Source of the DNA: a virus
DNA: 21,616 nt
Strand: one strand, 5' to 3'
IMG/VR virus record: IMGVR_UViG_3300032116_001500
Span: 1 to 21,616 of that record
Shown one piece after another: positions 1 through 8,515 of this stretch; position 1 is the stretch's first letter; every line of letters starts with the position of its first letter. The translations under genes were made by a program, and so were the position numbers. The notes under the pieces were generated by a model. That model was given only the letters and a program-made list of their open reading frames with translations, had not been told where the DNA came from and made no database searches.

Positions 1-303
1 ACGTCCAGGGTTTGCGTTATCAACAGGGACAAGGGCAGAAGGAACAATATACTCACAGCCAGCAGAAACACCTAGGATGGAATAGTTATTGTAATTATTT
101 CCATTTCGATCATAAGAACTTGCTATGTAGCCAGTACCTGAGCTATTGACAGTTGTTGTTGCCATAAACACTGGATCATTTTTCCAAATGTTTTGATTGT
201 AACCAGAATTAATAAGATAAGGAGTTGTGCCACCATTCCAGGTAGCATTTGTAATTGTGCGTACAGCATTCAAGCCAGAAGACGCATTGGTTCCGTATGA
301 CAT
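1..303 (-). CDS. Probable virion (capsid-associated) protein, 3' end outside window
   Basis: The gene begins at ATG 303..301 behind a good ribosome site (CGGAG, about 7 bases upstream) and runs off the left edge; 101 residues are visible. They are rich in Asn, Gly, Ser and Thr with no Lys-rich or coiled segments, as in beta-rich virion proteins. The segment ILGVSAGCEYIVPS resembles the 'GVFAGxxYxD' motif I recall from phage head or decoration-type proteins encoded beside the major capsid gene. It lies at the distal end of the head gene block, after the scaffold-like gene, and has its own promoter-like sequence, as expected for a highly expressed structural gene. It could be a capsid, decoration or head-fibre protein; the truncated view does not allow a choice. 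Confidence 0.6.
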   Translation of the reverse strand, partial: MSYGTNASSGLNAVRTITNATWNGGTTPYLINSGYNQNIWKNDPVFMATTTVNSSGTGYIASSYDRNGNNYNNYSILGVSAGCEYIVPSALVPVDNANPGR

Positions 304-538
304 GTTTATCTCCGTGTCTAACAAAAAAATAAATAAATTGTTTTTATGGAAATAAACGCCACAGGAGCGCTTCTTGATTAATCTTCCTTACTTAACCAAG
401 GAGTTAGTTTTAATCTGACTAACAACAGAAAATATACGAGGCCTTAGAGACCAAGAAATTTAAGAGAGTTACTAAAAACCCCCTTAAATCGAAATGTGTT
501 ATGTGTATTTGTAAAGATCTAACTATCAAAGACAATTT

Positions 539-566
539 ATTTTAACAAACACACAATCAATGTCAA
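539..566 (-). promoter_or_regulatory. Sigma70-like promoter ahead of the virion gene
   Basis: On the minus strand a perfect -35 TTGACA (566..561) is followed after 16 bases by TAAAAT (544..539, five of six consensus positions). Transcription would start near 532, giving a leader of roughly 230 bases before the ATG at 303. The 296-base gap 304-599 holds no convincing gene; within it lies a weak inverted repeat (GTTAGT / ACTAAC around 404-424). The promoter would raise expression of the distal capsid-type gene above that of the rest of the head operon. This is a match by eye and the region is AT-rich, so chance similarity is possible. Confidence 0.5.
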
Positions 567-599
567 TAATATTACACTAAAAACATATGTATTTTTGAA

Positions 600-1223
600 T
601 TAAACGATAACTGTATGTCTTTCTTTCGGAGCCAATGAAGGACTTGGGGATTTAAACCCATCATCAAACAAGGTCATATTCTTCTTTAGCTCTTCATTCT
701 TTTGATTTAGCTTGTTGTACATTTCCATTTCCTGCTCATGAATGGTTTTCAACCTCTTCATAGCAACTTGGCCTTTGTACTTAATAAGATTTGCATCGTG
801 GTTTCTTCCTGCAATATTAAAGTACCGACGAGAAAGCTCTGGGTCCTCTGATCTGTCAATTGGCCACCAATATTTATTAACAGCTTCATCCAATCCACCA
901 TAAGGATCATTATTATTGCCTCTTCCTTCAATTGGAATGAAAGCGCAGATATAATCTGAGTTTTTCTCACGCAATGCTTTTGGTAAATTAAACATCGAAT
1001 CATTTAATGAGAATATAGGGGCATGTCCATGACTTGCATGTGAATTTTGTGAGTGGAAATCAAGATGACGCTTGAAATGCATTCCATCTATTTTAAACTC
1101 TTGTGCGAGACTAATATTCTCTTCTTTTTTCTTTGGCTTGCTTTCATGTGAATTTTCAGATTCAAAGGCTGCTAATTTATCCGCAACATCTTCTGTTCTA
1201 ATTTTCTTAGGTCTTCCTGCCAT
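600..1223 (-). CDS. Uncharacterised phage protein of the head module, basic N-terminus
   Basis: A 207-residue protein starting at ATG 1223 with AAGGA about 9 bases upstream. The N-terminus MAGRPKK is an AT-hook-like basic patch followed by a charged, probably disordered segment. Residues about 80-130 form the most ordered-looking part (LPKALREKNSDYICAFIP... then a WWPIDRSEDPEL segment). This pattern resembles small phage proteins encoded between scaffold and capsid genes that keep a Trp/Pro-rich motif. A Lys/Glu-rich helix follows at about 150-180. It lies between the scaffold-like gene and the virion-type gene, so a role in head assembly is the natural inference, but no enzymatic motif is visible and I do not know its function. 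Confidence 0.6.
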   Translation of the reverse strand: MAGRPKKIRTEDVADKLAAFESENSHESKPKKKEENISLAQEFKIDGMHFKRHLDFHSQNSHASHGHAPIFSLNDSMFNLPKALREKNSDYICAFIPIEGRGNNNDPYGGLDEAVNKYWWPIDRSEDPELSRRYFNIAGRNHDANLIKYKGQVAMKRLKTIHEQEMEMYNKLNQKNEELKKNMTLFDDGFKSPSPSLAPKERHTVIV

Positions 1224-1239
1224 TTTTATTATCCTTCTT

Positions 1240-1295
1240 TCATGTCTATAAAAAGGTGATTTTGTATATATGTATTCATTGTCATGTCTATAAAA
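1240..1295 (-). repeat. Two direct copies of TTTTATAGACATGA upstream of the 207-aa gene
   Basis: The 14-base sequence TTTTATAGACATGA (minus strand) occurs at 1253..1240 and 1295..1282, 42 bases apart, filling most of the short gap between the scaffold-like gene and the 207-residue gene. Spacing near four helical turns would suit a dimeric regulator, or it may be a processing or promoter element. Function unknown. Confidence 0.5.
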
Positions 1296-1298
1296 TCG

Positions 1299-2459
1299 TT
1301 AATTAGGTATGGAAAATGATATTTTTCCTTCAGTCATATTATCCAGATCATATCCATTATCTCTAAAATACTTCTGTGATTCCGCTAGAATAGACATTGT
1401 TTGTTCTTCAGAAATTGGATGTCCTGGATTTCTTGGGTCTGGAATCTTCAAAGAACGAGCCATTTTAATTGTACGCTCATCTAAAGGAACCGCATTATGA
1501 GTTGTTTGCGGATAACGATTCATGTATTGATCTGCCATTGTGGACCCTCTTCTTTCAACACCATTGCTATAAACTGCTTGCTGTCTTTGCATCAAAGGTT
1601 GCCTTGGTTTCTGTTGCATCTGTTTTTGCTGCTTTGGAGGTTCTTGTTTAATGCCATATTGATTCGCTAATGCAGTTTCGATTGTTTTGTAATACCAATC
1701 GGTCCCAATCATTTCAGCGCTTTGGTTAAACTTTAATCTTTTGTTTAATTCTTCAGCGACTTCATTAGCTTCATCCAAAATTTCTTTTGAAAAATGAGGG
1801 TCATTTGGATTCGCCCAAGGATTCCTATTTAAGAAAGAAGCATAAGACGGCGCTATTTCAGGCTCGTCGTATTCCTCTTCATAAACAGGATCTGGGGTTA
1901 TGGGATAAATATAGGTATCTTCTGAATCATTATAATTCGGTGCAGGCTGATTCTGATGCTGATACTGCTGCATCTCTAATGTTGTTTGATACTTTTTAGT
2001 ATCCATCAAAGCTTGCTGAAGTTTAATCTCAGAATCAATATCACCCATTTCTTTGGCATTTCTTAATTCTTGGATCAATCTTCTTTCATCAGCAACAAGA
2101 GTATTATAATTCGCTGAGATCGCTGACTCTTGAGTTTCATTAATAATTTGATCTCTTTGCCTTAATAACTCTTCAGCCTGTTGCAAACGTAATTGTTGTT
2201 GATAAATAACATTATCTTTTTCCTGACTAGCATGAACAAGTTGACTGATTCTCTTCTTGAAAGGATTTTTATTAACTCTTTTATTTTGAGAAGCCTCTAC
2301 TGAGTGCGTTTGTTCTTGATTTGGAATTTGTTCTTGATGTGATTCTTCAACAGAAGAAGGAGGGGCATTATCTGCCACCTCTTGTTCTATCGGAGTGTCG
2401 TGATCTGGAATAGAAAACGTTGATGTAAAGACATCATTATTGTTTTGATCTGGGTCCAT
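1299..2459 (-). CDS. Putative scaffolding (head assembly) protein
   Basis: A 386-residue, highly hydrophilic protein. Residues 1-60 are acidic and Pro/Gln-rich; about 70-170 form a long Gln/Glu/Lys/Arg-rich predicted coiled coil; about 170-200 are acidic and Tyr/Pro-rich; then comes a helical region with FLNRNPWANPNDP near 210, typical of phage scaffold-like proteins; the C-terminus is helical and charged. Low complexity, coiled coil, absence of catalytic motifs and a position between portal and capsid-type genes all fit an internal scaffold of the P22 kind, which is lost from the mature head. The start ATG directly follows the stop of the GroES-like gene (TAAATG), with AAGGGAG upstream, so the two are translationally linked. 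The scaffold call rests on context and composition, not on a diagnostic motif. Confidence 0.6.
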   Translation of the reverse strand: MDPDQNNNDVFTSTFSIPDHDTPIEQEVADNAPPSSVEESHQEQIPNQEQTHSVEASQNKRVNKNPFKKRISQLVHASQEKDNVIYQQQLRLQQAEELLRQRDQIINETQESAISANYNTLVADERRLIQELRNAKEMGDIDSEIKLQQALMDTKKYQTTLEMQQYQHQNQPAPNYNDSEDTYIYPITPDPVYEEEYDEPEIAPSYASFLNRNPWANPNDPHFSKEILDEANEVAEELNKRLKFNQSAEMIGTDWYYKTIETALANQYGIKQEPPKQQKQMQQKPRQPLMQRQQAVYSNGVERRGSTMADQYMNRYPQTTHNAVPLDERTIKMARSLKIPDPRNPGHPISEEQTMSILAESQKYFRDNGYDLDNMTEGKISFSIPN

Positions 2460-2855
2460 TTATAAGGCTCCCTTCAGAAGTATTTTTGCATCTTCATCAC
2501 TGTAAGATGAGTAAATACGTTCATCATTTATATAGAAACACAAAACACCATTATAAACTTTTTCTTCTCTCTCATACCGAGCATATTCAACCCATTCTCC
2601 AACCTCAACTTCTAAGGCTTTTAATGAAGGATGTGTCTTAAATGCAGTCGGACCAATCTTTAAAACCAAACCCATTGTCTGTAAGACATCATTTCTGGTT
2701 TGACTTTCAATCGGGATATACAATCCAGAAGTTAGTTTCTCTGGCGTTTTAGGGGCCCTTAGCAAAAGTCTGTATCCTTTTACGTCTGGGCTAACTCCTA
2801 TTTCGTTTCTAATAAATTCATCTTTTTCTTCATCTGTTAATTTTTTTTTTGACAT
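2460..2855 (-). CDS. Phage GroES-like co-chaperonin
   Basis: A 131-residue protein whose core follows the GroES (Cpn10) pattern: a first strand GYRLLLRAP, a mobile-loop-like stretch ending in SGLYIP, then GLVLKIGPTAF (the GxVLxVG element), a VEVGEWVEYARYE strand (GroES 'VkvGDxVxf') and the closing strand with YINDERIYSSYSDED. GroES is about 97 residues; the extra length is an N-terminal charged segment and an insertion near the roof loop. Known phage relatives such as T4 gp31 cap host GroEL to fold the capsid protein. Its place between portal and scaffold-like genes fits that job: folding of the capsid protein during head assembly. Start ATG 2855 has GGAAG upstream and lies just after the preceding gene's stop. 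The fold assignment is fairly secure; partner and substrate are inferred. Confidence 0.75.
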   Translation of the reverse strand: MSKKKLTDEEKDEFIRNEIGVSPDVKGYRLLLRAPKTPEKLTSGLYIPIESQTRNDVLQTMGLVLKIGPTAFKTHPSLKALEVEVGEWVEYARYEREEKVYNGVLCFYINDERIYSSYSDEDAKILLKGAL

Positions 2856-2860
2856 ACTTT

Positions 2861-3106
2861 TTACGCTTCCGGATTGATTGTATGAATCGGTGCTGAAGCG
2901 GGGATGGTTCTATTATCGTTTCTGTCTTCATATTCCTTCAAAAGATTATCAAGTGATCTGGATAAAGCTTCTGCGAATTCATGATTGCCAACGTATTTAT
3001 TAACTTGGTCAATTTCCTTACAAACTCCGCTAGCAAGCTTATGCTTAATATCATTCATTGAGTTTGTGAGAGCTATTTTTAAATGTTCGTTATAACCTAG
3101 ACTCAT
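2861..3106 (-). CDS. Small hypothetical protein of the head operon
   Basis: 81 residues, start ATG 3106 with TAGGA upstream. The protein appears largely helical (residues about 5-60) with a flexible, Pro/Ala-containing tail (TIPASAPIHTINPEA). No membrane segment, zinc site or recognised motif is visible. Its stop is only a few bases from the start of the GroES-like gene, so it belongs to the leftward head operon. Function unknown; a small virion or assembly factor is possible. Confidence 0.6.
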   Translation of the reverse strand: MSLGYNEHLKIALTNSMNDIKHKLASGVCKEIDQVNKYVGNHEFAEALSRSLDNLLKEYEDRNDNRTIPASAPIHTINPEA

Positions 3107-3178
3107 CTTATTTATTCCTACTATTTAATTACTATTTAAATTTGTAGGTTTTTCTTTTTTGTTTTCTTTTTATATAGC

Positions 3179-3985
3179 TTACGCCATATCTTTTTTACTC
3201 ATTTGTCCGTGACGAATTTTAGCAACGCCCCCAATGGCTTTCTTCTGAACTTTGCCGCCTTTATTAAAAAATGTATCTGTTTTGCCGCCAAGTTTTCCAT
3301 CAAGCTCATCTCCCTGCAGCGTTCCTCCGCTAAGAATAGGGACGGCCTTATGCGCAATCGTTCGGCGAGCTTTCCCTGCAAAGTCACCAATATCATGTAA
3401 CGCCCCATGACCACCTATATCAACAGCTCCAAGAGTACCAAGATGAACCATATTTTGACCAAAATTCTTTAAACCGCTAACAAAATCACCCCAACTGTGA
3501 TGCTCCGCATCATCATTTGTTGTAGACATCTGCCCTCCAGACTTTGCACGAGCTGGTTTCTTTTCAAACTGTCTTTGTCCCGAATCAGCACGATGGGGAC
3601 CTTTCGCAAATTGACTTTGATTAGAATCGCCATGACGAGGAGATTTCTCAAATTGATTTGATGCTTGTGGACGTCCTGGCGCTCTTTCATTTAAAGAACC
3701 CCCCCGACTAAAAACCTTTCCACCGTGACAATCTTTCTGACCTCTGTTGAGCATTGATGTATCGCCACCATCAGCAAGACCACCCGTCTTCAATCTAGCC
3801 GGAGTCCCTGAATGAGGCTCTGCATAGGATTTATCCGCATGAAGTCCTAGTTTTCCATTAACAGTATCTTTAAAACTATGTTGTCTTAGTCCGTTGGTGA
3901 AGCTAGACATAACATCGCCGCCACTACGCATACTATTTAACTTCTCTTTGTATCCTGGATTAGCGTCTTTATTATGTCCTAACAT
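3179..3985 (-). CDS. Uncharacterised phage protein with Gly-Gly-Lys motifs, downstream of portal
   Basis: The chosen start ATG 3985 (268 residues) is preceded by AGAGGA at good spacing; the frame is open 16 codons further upstream but without a ribosome site. The sequence is low in hydrophobic residues and rich in Gly, Lys, His, Asp and Ser. A degenerate repeat around 'QFEK/QFAK-P.R..S/DS' covers about residues 100-150. The C-terminus contains NKGGKVQKKAIGGVAKIRHG, a pattern I recall from phage proteins encoded immediately after portal genes; those are likely virion-associated but of unknown role. A short helical, Gly-rich segment (FVSGLKNFGQNMVHLGTLGAVDIGG) could be membrane-active. It could be an internal head or ejection protein; this is inference from place and composition only. 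Confidence 0.6.
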   Translation of the reverse strand: MLGHNKDANPGYKEKLNSMRSGGDVMSSFTNGLRQHSFKDTVNGKLGLHADKSYAEPHSGTPARLKTGGLADGGDTSMLNRGQKDCHGGKVFSRGGSLNERAPGRPQASNQFEKSPRHGDSNQSQFAKGPHRADSGQRQFEKKPARAKSGGQMSTTNDDAEHHSWGDFVSGLKNFGQNMVHLGTLGAVDIGGHGALHDIGDFAGKARRTIAHKAVPILSGGTLQGDELDGKLGGKTDTFFNKGGKVQKKAIGGVAKIRHGQMSKKDMA

Positions 3986-4071
3986 TGTATCCTCTTTTCT
4001 CAGGGTTTGATTTAATACGACTGTAAATTTCAATAATCATCTTATTATTATAACACAACTACTTTACATCT

Positions 4072-6585
4072 CTATATATTTTGTGGCTCTTGCTGTTCTG
4101 GCATCATGTTTTGGTGTTGTGTTTCAATTTCTCTAAACAATTGGTCTTTTTCTTTTATGGCTGTATCGAGCGCAACTTTCTTATCATTAATATGTGTCTC
4201 AGCCATACCTTGCTGTATTTTAAAATCAAGCTCTTTCTCTTTAAAGGAAACATCAGACAGCATCTTTTGATAGTCCAATTGTAATTTCTGTTCATCAAGA
4301 GCAAGTTTCTTATTATCAAAGTCAGCTTTCAACTTAATCTGCATTTCATTAACTTGAGTCTCATGAAGCATCGCTTGTGCTTGAATCATTGCAGGATCTG
4401 GTTGAGGTCCTTGTTGATTGGCCTGCATCTCAGCTAATTTCTGCTGAGCTATTTGAGCGGCATGCTGAGCGATTTGATTTGCTTCCTCTGGAGATATTTG
4501 AGAAGGATCTTGTGGAATAGGAGCGCCAATTGAAGTGAATAATTCAACAACTAACTTCTGTGCTTTATGTTCCTGTATATGCGCATTAGCAGCCGCGATA
4601 ACTTCCGGAGGCTGTGTCTGATCAGCCGTAATAAGAGAATGCACTGTAATATGAGCATCATGATCTTGAGGGATTCCAGCAACAACAGGTTTATTAGTTA
4701 AAAGATTCTTGTTCTCAGAGATAGGATCTAACGGTATTGTCGGAGGCGCTTCTTGTGGCTCAGGTAAGACTTTCTTAATCTCATCTTCTGACATATCCAT
4801 ATTAAGGTAATAAATCTTATAAGCTTCTCTTAGATTATGAATCTCTGGATTTTGACGAGCGTTATTGAGAATCAATTCAGATCGAAGTAACCGATAAGAT
4901 GAATTTTGTAAGTTAGGGTCTGTTGACGTAATGATTTGAATGCTGGATTGGAAATCTTTCTTTGCAATAGCATGAGAGCCACCAGGAACTAAAAACGGAT
5001 ACTCTTCATCATTTGGCAGCCATTCAATGAATCGTTCTTTAAACAACTCAAACAATTGCTGCATAGATTTATGATATCCCTGCACCACAAAGTTAGGGAC
5101 TTTCTGATAGCTTTGTAAAATCGCAAGTGCAGGGGAACTGGCTGCATTCGGTAATCTCTCGGCAACATCTTGATTGATAATAGCTGATGGTTTTCTAATA
5201 TTATCCTCAAGTTTATCCTGCATTGCTGCAAGAGCGGCACTTGGTTCACCATACAGTTTATTATTCGTTAGGATAGCCTTGTCGATGTCCATACCGCCTG
5301 TTTGTAGCTTTGTAAATTCACCGATAGCAGGCCTAATGTTATTATCTTCCAAACGTAAGGCTGCTTGATAGAATCCACCAGGGAAACTGGAATACATACC
5401 TGCGGTTAACATCATTCTTAAAATGACAGTCGCTGCATGTGCTTGTTGTCCTGCATAATGAATAAGACCATATCCTTCACCATCAAAAGAAGGCAATAAT
5501 GAGAAGTTAACAAAGAACTTTCTCTTTTCTTTTAAAGGATCGTTTTCTTTCCAATTTCTTTCCCATCGTAATATTTGACCTGAATTTGCGTCCAGATGAA
5601 CAATATAAGCAACTGGAAATGAAAAATCTGCGGCCCTATCGTCCATAGGGACTTTATAATCTACATGAGTTTCATAGATCTTATATTCATTAGAATTTTG
5701 CTTGCTTGTCGAGAAGCTAGAATCAAAACCACTAATCTGATCTAGACTTTCTTTAATAACATTCCCTTGATCCCCTGAAGAATCTGTTGGGATAATACTT
5801 AAATCTCTATATTCCTTTGTAAACTTACGAAGTTCGAACTCATCCTTTGTAATATAATGAACTTGTGTAATCCGAGAAGAGATAAGATGCGAGGATATAT
5901 CTCTATTAACAATAAGATCTTGCGGTTTAATCATCCTAAATGTAGGACGCTTCAAAATAGCATCAATAAAGACTTTCCCAAAGATAGACCCAACGACACA
6001 TGACCAAAAAACAGTCCTTCTTAATTCTTTCTCAAAACCCTCATCAATGTTCTCAATGTAATTATTATAGAACTGTTTCAAGCGATAAGCTCTATCTTCT
6101 AGTTCTTGAGAAGTCTCACCTAAGATAACTGTTGAAGCTGGACCGTTCGGAGGAAGAATGCTCGATATGATTGTAGCTGTGTAATCTAAAGTCGTTTCAA
6201 ACAGCGCAGTAGAATGCACAGTAGGATCGCCTTGATAATCAACGCCACCACCTGCAGCACCGAAATCAGGTGTGATACCCATGATTTCAATAATGTTAGC
6301 AATGTATTGATTTGTTGTTTCTTGCGTCCTTGCATCATCCTCAATGTTTTTCTTAAGATGATGGCCGGCCTCTCTTAAAAAACTATCCGGCAGCCATTCC
6401 GCCATGTTTTCATGATGATTTTGATAGCTCTGAATAGCAGGCATTTCATTAGCGGGAGATTCACCAAATAGAGTGCTTCCGTCTGGAAAGTGTCGGATTC
6501 CATCGTGAGAAACAACCCCTTCCTCTATTTGATCATCTGAATTTCCTAAACCATCATCCATATAATCAAGAGGGAAGTTATTCAT
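4072..6585 (-). CDS. Portal protein (P22 gp1-like)
   Basis: 837 residues, in the size range of podovirus portals (P22: 725) with an extended C-terminus. The protein forms the dodecameric ring at the head vertex through which DNA is packaged and ejected and to which terminase docks. Features include a charged N-terminus, a central alpha/beta region with FWSCVVGSIFGKVFID and a MIKPQDLIVNRDISS segment, typical of P22-type portals, and FVNFSLLPSFDGEGYGLIHYAG about midway. From about residue 690 there is a Gln/Ala/Lys-rich coiled coil, comparable to the portal barrel helix. It lies five bases after the C-terminal terminase gene, with GGTGA before its ATG. Gene order terminase-portal is the usual one. 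I am confident in the family. Confidence 0.9.
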   Translation of the reverse strand: MNNFPLDYMDDGLGNSDDQIEEGVVSHDGIRHFPDGSTLFGESPANEMPAIQSYQNHHENMAEWLPDSFLREAGHHLKKNIEDDARTQETTNQYIANIIEIMGITPDFGAAGGGVDYQGDPTVHSTALFETTLDYTATIISSILPPNGPASTVILGETSQELEDRAYRLKQFYNNYIENIDEGFEKELRRTVFWSCVVGSIFGKVFIDAILKRPTFRMIKPQDLIVNRDISSHLISSRITQVHYITKDEFELRKFTKEYRDLSIIPTDSSGDQGNVIKESLDQISGFDSSFSTSKQNSNEYKIYETHVDYKVPMDDRAADFSFPVAYIVHLDANSGQILRWERNWKENDPLKEKRKFFVNFSLLPSFDGEGYGLIHYAGQQAHAATVILRMMLTAGMYSSFPGGFYQAALRLEDNNIRPAIGEFTKLQTGGMDIDKAILTNNKLYGEPSAALAAMQDKLEDNIRKPSAIINQDVAERLPNAASSPALAILQSYQKVPNFVVQGYHKSMQQLFELFKERFIEWLPNDEEYPFLVPGGSHAIAKKDFQSSIQIITSTDPNLQNSSYRLLRSELILNNARQNPEIHNLREAYKIYYLNMDMSEDEIKKVLPEPQEAPPTIPLDPISENKNLLTNKPVVAGIPQDHDAHITVHSLITADQTQPPEVIAAANAHIQEHKAQKLVVELFTSIGAPIPQDPSQISPEEANQIAQHAAQIAQQKLAEMQANQQGPQPDPAMIQAQAMLHETQVNEMQIKLKADFDNKKLALDEQKLQLDYQKMLSDVSFKEKELDFKIQQGMAETHINDKKVALDTAIKEKDQLFREIETQHQNMMPEQQEPQNI

Positions 6586-6590
6586 TTATG

Positions 6591-7829
6591 TCACCAATTC
6601 TTCTTCTTTTTGAAATTAAATTTCGGATCGTCAGTAGGATCATCAGGATGATAAATAAAACCAGATTGTTTTAGTCTAATAAATGCCTGCGACATAGAGT
6701 CTATTGTATCATTACTTTCACCCTTTGGAAACAAAAGACAATCTTTTATGAGTTGTCTGGAATAATCGTTCGGGTGTTGATGATGAGGTGCTAATGTTGG
6801 CAACCATAAAAGCCCCTTTTCGATAATATCTGTAATGCGTCTGGCTCTTGCTTCTTTAGCTGTCCCACTATAATTCAGACCTGCCTTTGCTGGATTGAAT
6901 CCCATAAGAGGAATGCCAGTACTCATAAGTTCTGAGACAAGAGTATATCCACTTCCCTTAGATTCAATTAGAACTAAGTCACATTTCTTATCTTTTGGCT
7001 TAATAAAAGGATATTCATTATTATAATCATAGTTGCTGGACAGCTCGACGACCTTCTTACGAAGCTCAGGATATTCCAATTTTCCTTTAAATAATGAAAG
7101 AAGCATAACATTAGGGATATCTCGTTGATCTCTAAAGATACCCCATGTTGTGCACGCGCTATAACAAACTGTATCGGGACTCTTAGACGATGTAGCACCG
7201 ACTAATGCTGTGTCCCAAGATTGAAGAATATACTCGAAGGTTGGAAACTCATCAACCTCATAGAAGTTAAACCACTCACGTTTAAATATTCCACCACCGG
7301 GAGGAGAAGGCAACTGCTGCAACTGTCCAGAGATTCTATAAGGATCTCCCCGAAAGTCTTTTTCTTTAATCTCTTGTAGTTCATTTACGTTAATCCAATC
7401 AGGGCATAACAATTCATTCTCTTTTGTTCTCTTATCTTGCCACACTTGATTATTCGACATACGAAGGGGAATTGTCCTACTCTTCATGCTCGGTATGTAT
7501 TCCATAGGCAGAAACAAATGAACCCAAGACGGATCGTTCTTTGCAAGGATATGACCTGATAAATCTTTCTCGTGCGTTCTTTGTTGCATAACAAGACGTC
7601 TGAAGCTGCTGTAAGGAGCAACGAAACGAGAGGACATCACGAAGTCATGCCAGTCATTTGTACCTTCACGAACAACATCGCTTTCCGAATCACGGACCGA
7701 GTTTGGATCATCACAGTTGTGTACGAGAAACTTCATCGCAAAATAATTGTTGTTATCTTTGATCTTTAAGTTATATACTGATTGGTGTTGAAGCGTTTTC
7801 TTTCTGACAGATTTCACTTTTACATTCAT
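6591..7829 (-). CDS. Terminase large subunit, C-terminal part, preceded by split C-intein
   Basis: I chose ATG 7829 because the encoded 412-residue protein then begins exactly with a C-intein: residues 1-38 carry a block F-like VYNLKIKDNNNYFAM and end in block G FLVHN followed by Cys39, the +1 nucleophile. The frame is open to 7898, but those 23 extra residues match no C-intein. After splicing, C39-D40-D41-P continues the terminase Walker B region. The rest is the terminase C-terminal part: a YQQ-like element (SGQLQQLPSP, about 167-176) and the RNase H-fold nuclease with acidic residues D206 (SWDTA), E289 (LIESKG) and D377 (NDTIDSMSQ). The product alone lacks Walker A, so it must be joined to the N-terminal half at 8461-9324. 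No clear ribosome site precedes ATG 7829, and its mRNA must cross the antisense endonuclease gene. Confidence 0.9.
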   Translation of the reverse strand: MNVKVKSVRKKTLQHQSVYNLKIKDNNNYFAMKFLVHNCDDPNSVRDSESDVVREGTNDWHDFVMSSRFVAPYSSFRRLVMQQRTHEKDLSGHILAKNDPSWVHLFLPMEYIPSMKSRTIPLRMSNNQVWQDKRTKENELLCPDWINVNELQEIKEKDFRGDPYRISGQLQQLPSPPGGGIFKREWFNFYEVDEFPTFEYILQSWDTALVGATSSKSPDTVCYSACTTWGIFRDQRDIPNVMLLSLFKGKLEYPELRKKVVELSSNYDYNNEYPFIKPKDKKCDLVLIESKGSGYTLVSELMSTGIPLMGFNPAKAGLNYSGTAKEARARRITDIIEKGLLWLPTLAPHHQHPNDYSRQLIKDCLLFPKGESNDTIDSMSQAFIRLKQSGFIYHPDDPTDDPKFNFKKKKNW

Positions 7830-7852
7830 TAAACTTATACAAGGATTTAAAA

Positions 7853-8515
7853 ATGTACGAATATATACCTCCACGTCATTTACACAAAGTAGGAACAAAG
7901 ATTAACAACATCACTATATTAGATTTCTTTATAGAATCTGGGCAATTAAAAATTCATTATCGATGCGATTGTGGAAATATTAGTAAATGCAAGTTTCATG
8001 TTCCCAGCAAAAGTTGTAAGGAATGCTATTATAAAAGAGCAGGTGAAGGGGGTAGAACTCATGGACTTACAAGATCTCCTGAATATATATGCTGGGACTC
8101 AATGAAACAACGCTGCTTTAATCCAAGATCTAAGCCATTTAAAAATTATGGAGGACGAGGAATAACCGTTTGTGAAAGATGGACAGGACGAGACGGGTTT
8201 ATAAACTTTCTAAATGATATGGGGAAAAGACCTAGTCTAGAATATTCAATAGAGAGAATTAACAATAACGGGAACTATGAGCCTTCTAATTGCAAATGGG
8301 CGACTCAAAAAGAACAATTATCAAACAAGAGACAAGGAGATGGAATATATCGTATCCATAATAAAATTTGTACTATCTGTAAGATTTCGTTTAAAGGGTA
8401 TTATAAAAATTTATATTGCTCAAGATCATGTCAATGCAAAGCATATCAAAAAAGGAAACGTCAAGCTAAACTCAAAACCTCGTCATTTTCTAGAACATCT
8501 TCAGCAGAGATATAA
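7853..8515 (+). CDS. Free-standing HNH-like homing endonuclease inside the fractured terminase gene
   Basis: 220 residues, start ATG 7853 with AAGGA at 7841-7845. Residues 36-60 hold a zinc-ribbon-like set (RCDCG, then CKEC). Residues about 78-160 match the widespread phage HNH-like pattern Y..W..M..RC, NYGGRGI.VCERW, FINFLNDMG.RPS, then SIERINNNGNYEPSNCKWA and a final QLSNKR. A C-terminal zinc finger (C173xxC176 ... C189xxxC193) follows, probably for DNA recognition. It lies between the two split-intein halves of terminase on the opposite strand. Its last 55 bases overlap the N-intein coding end, and its start faces the C-intein start 23 bases away. Such enzymes cut the uninterrupted allele so the insertion spreads by repair. 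A weak promoter (TTGTTA 7750-7755, TATACT 7774-7779) lies upstream. The exact HNH subfamily and cutting activity are inferred. Confidence 0.8.
   Translation: MYEYIPPRHLHKVGTKINNITILDFFIESGQLKIHYRCDCGNISKCKFHVPSKSCKECYYKRAGEGGRTHGLTRSPEYICWDSMKQRCFNPRSKPFKNYGGRGITVCERWTGRDGFINFLNDMGKRPSLEYSIERINNNGNYEPSNCKWATQKEQLSNKRQGDGIYRIHNKICTICKISFKGYYKNLYCSRSCQCKAYQKRKRQAKLKTSSFSRTSSAEI

Noticed and set aside
7830-7898. Longer start of the terminase C-half (ATG 7898, 23 extra residues)
   Set aside because: The C-intein begins naturally at ATG 7829; the upstream residues match no intein and would overlap the endonuclease start.
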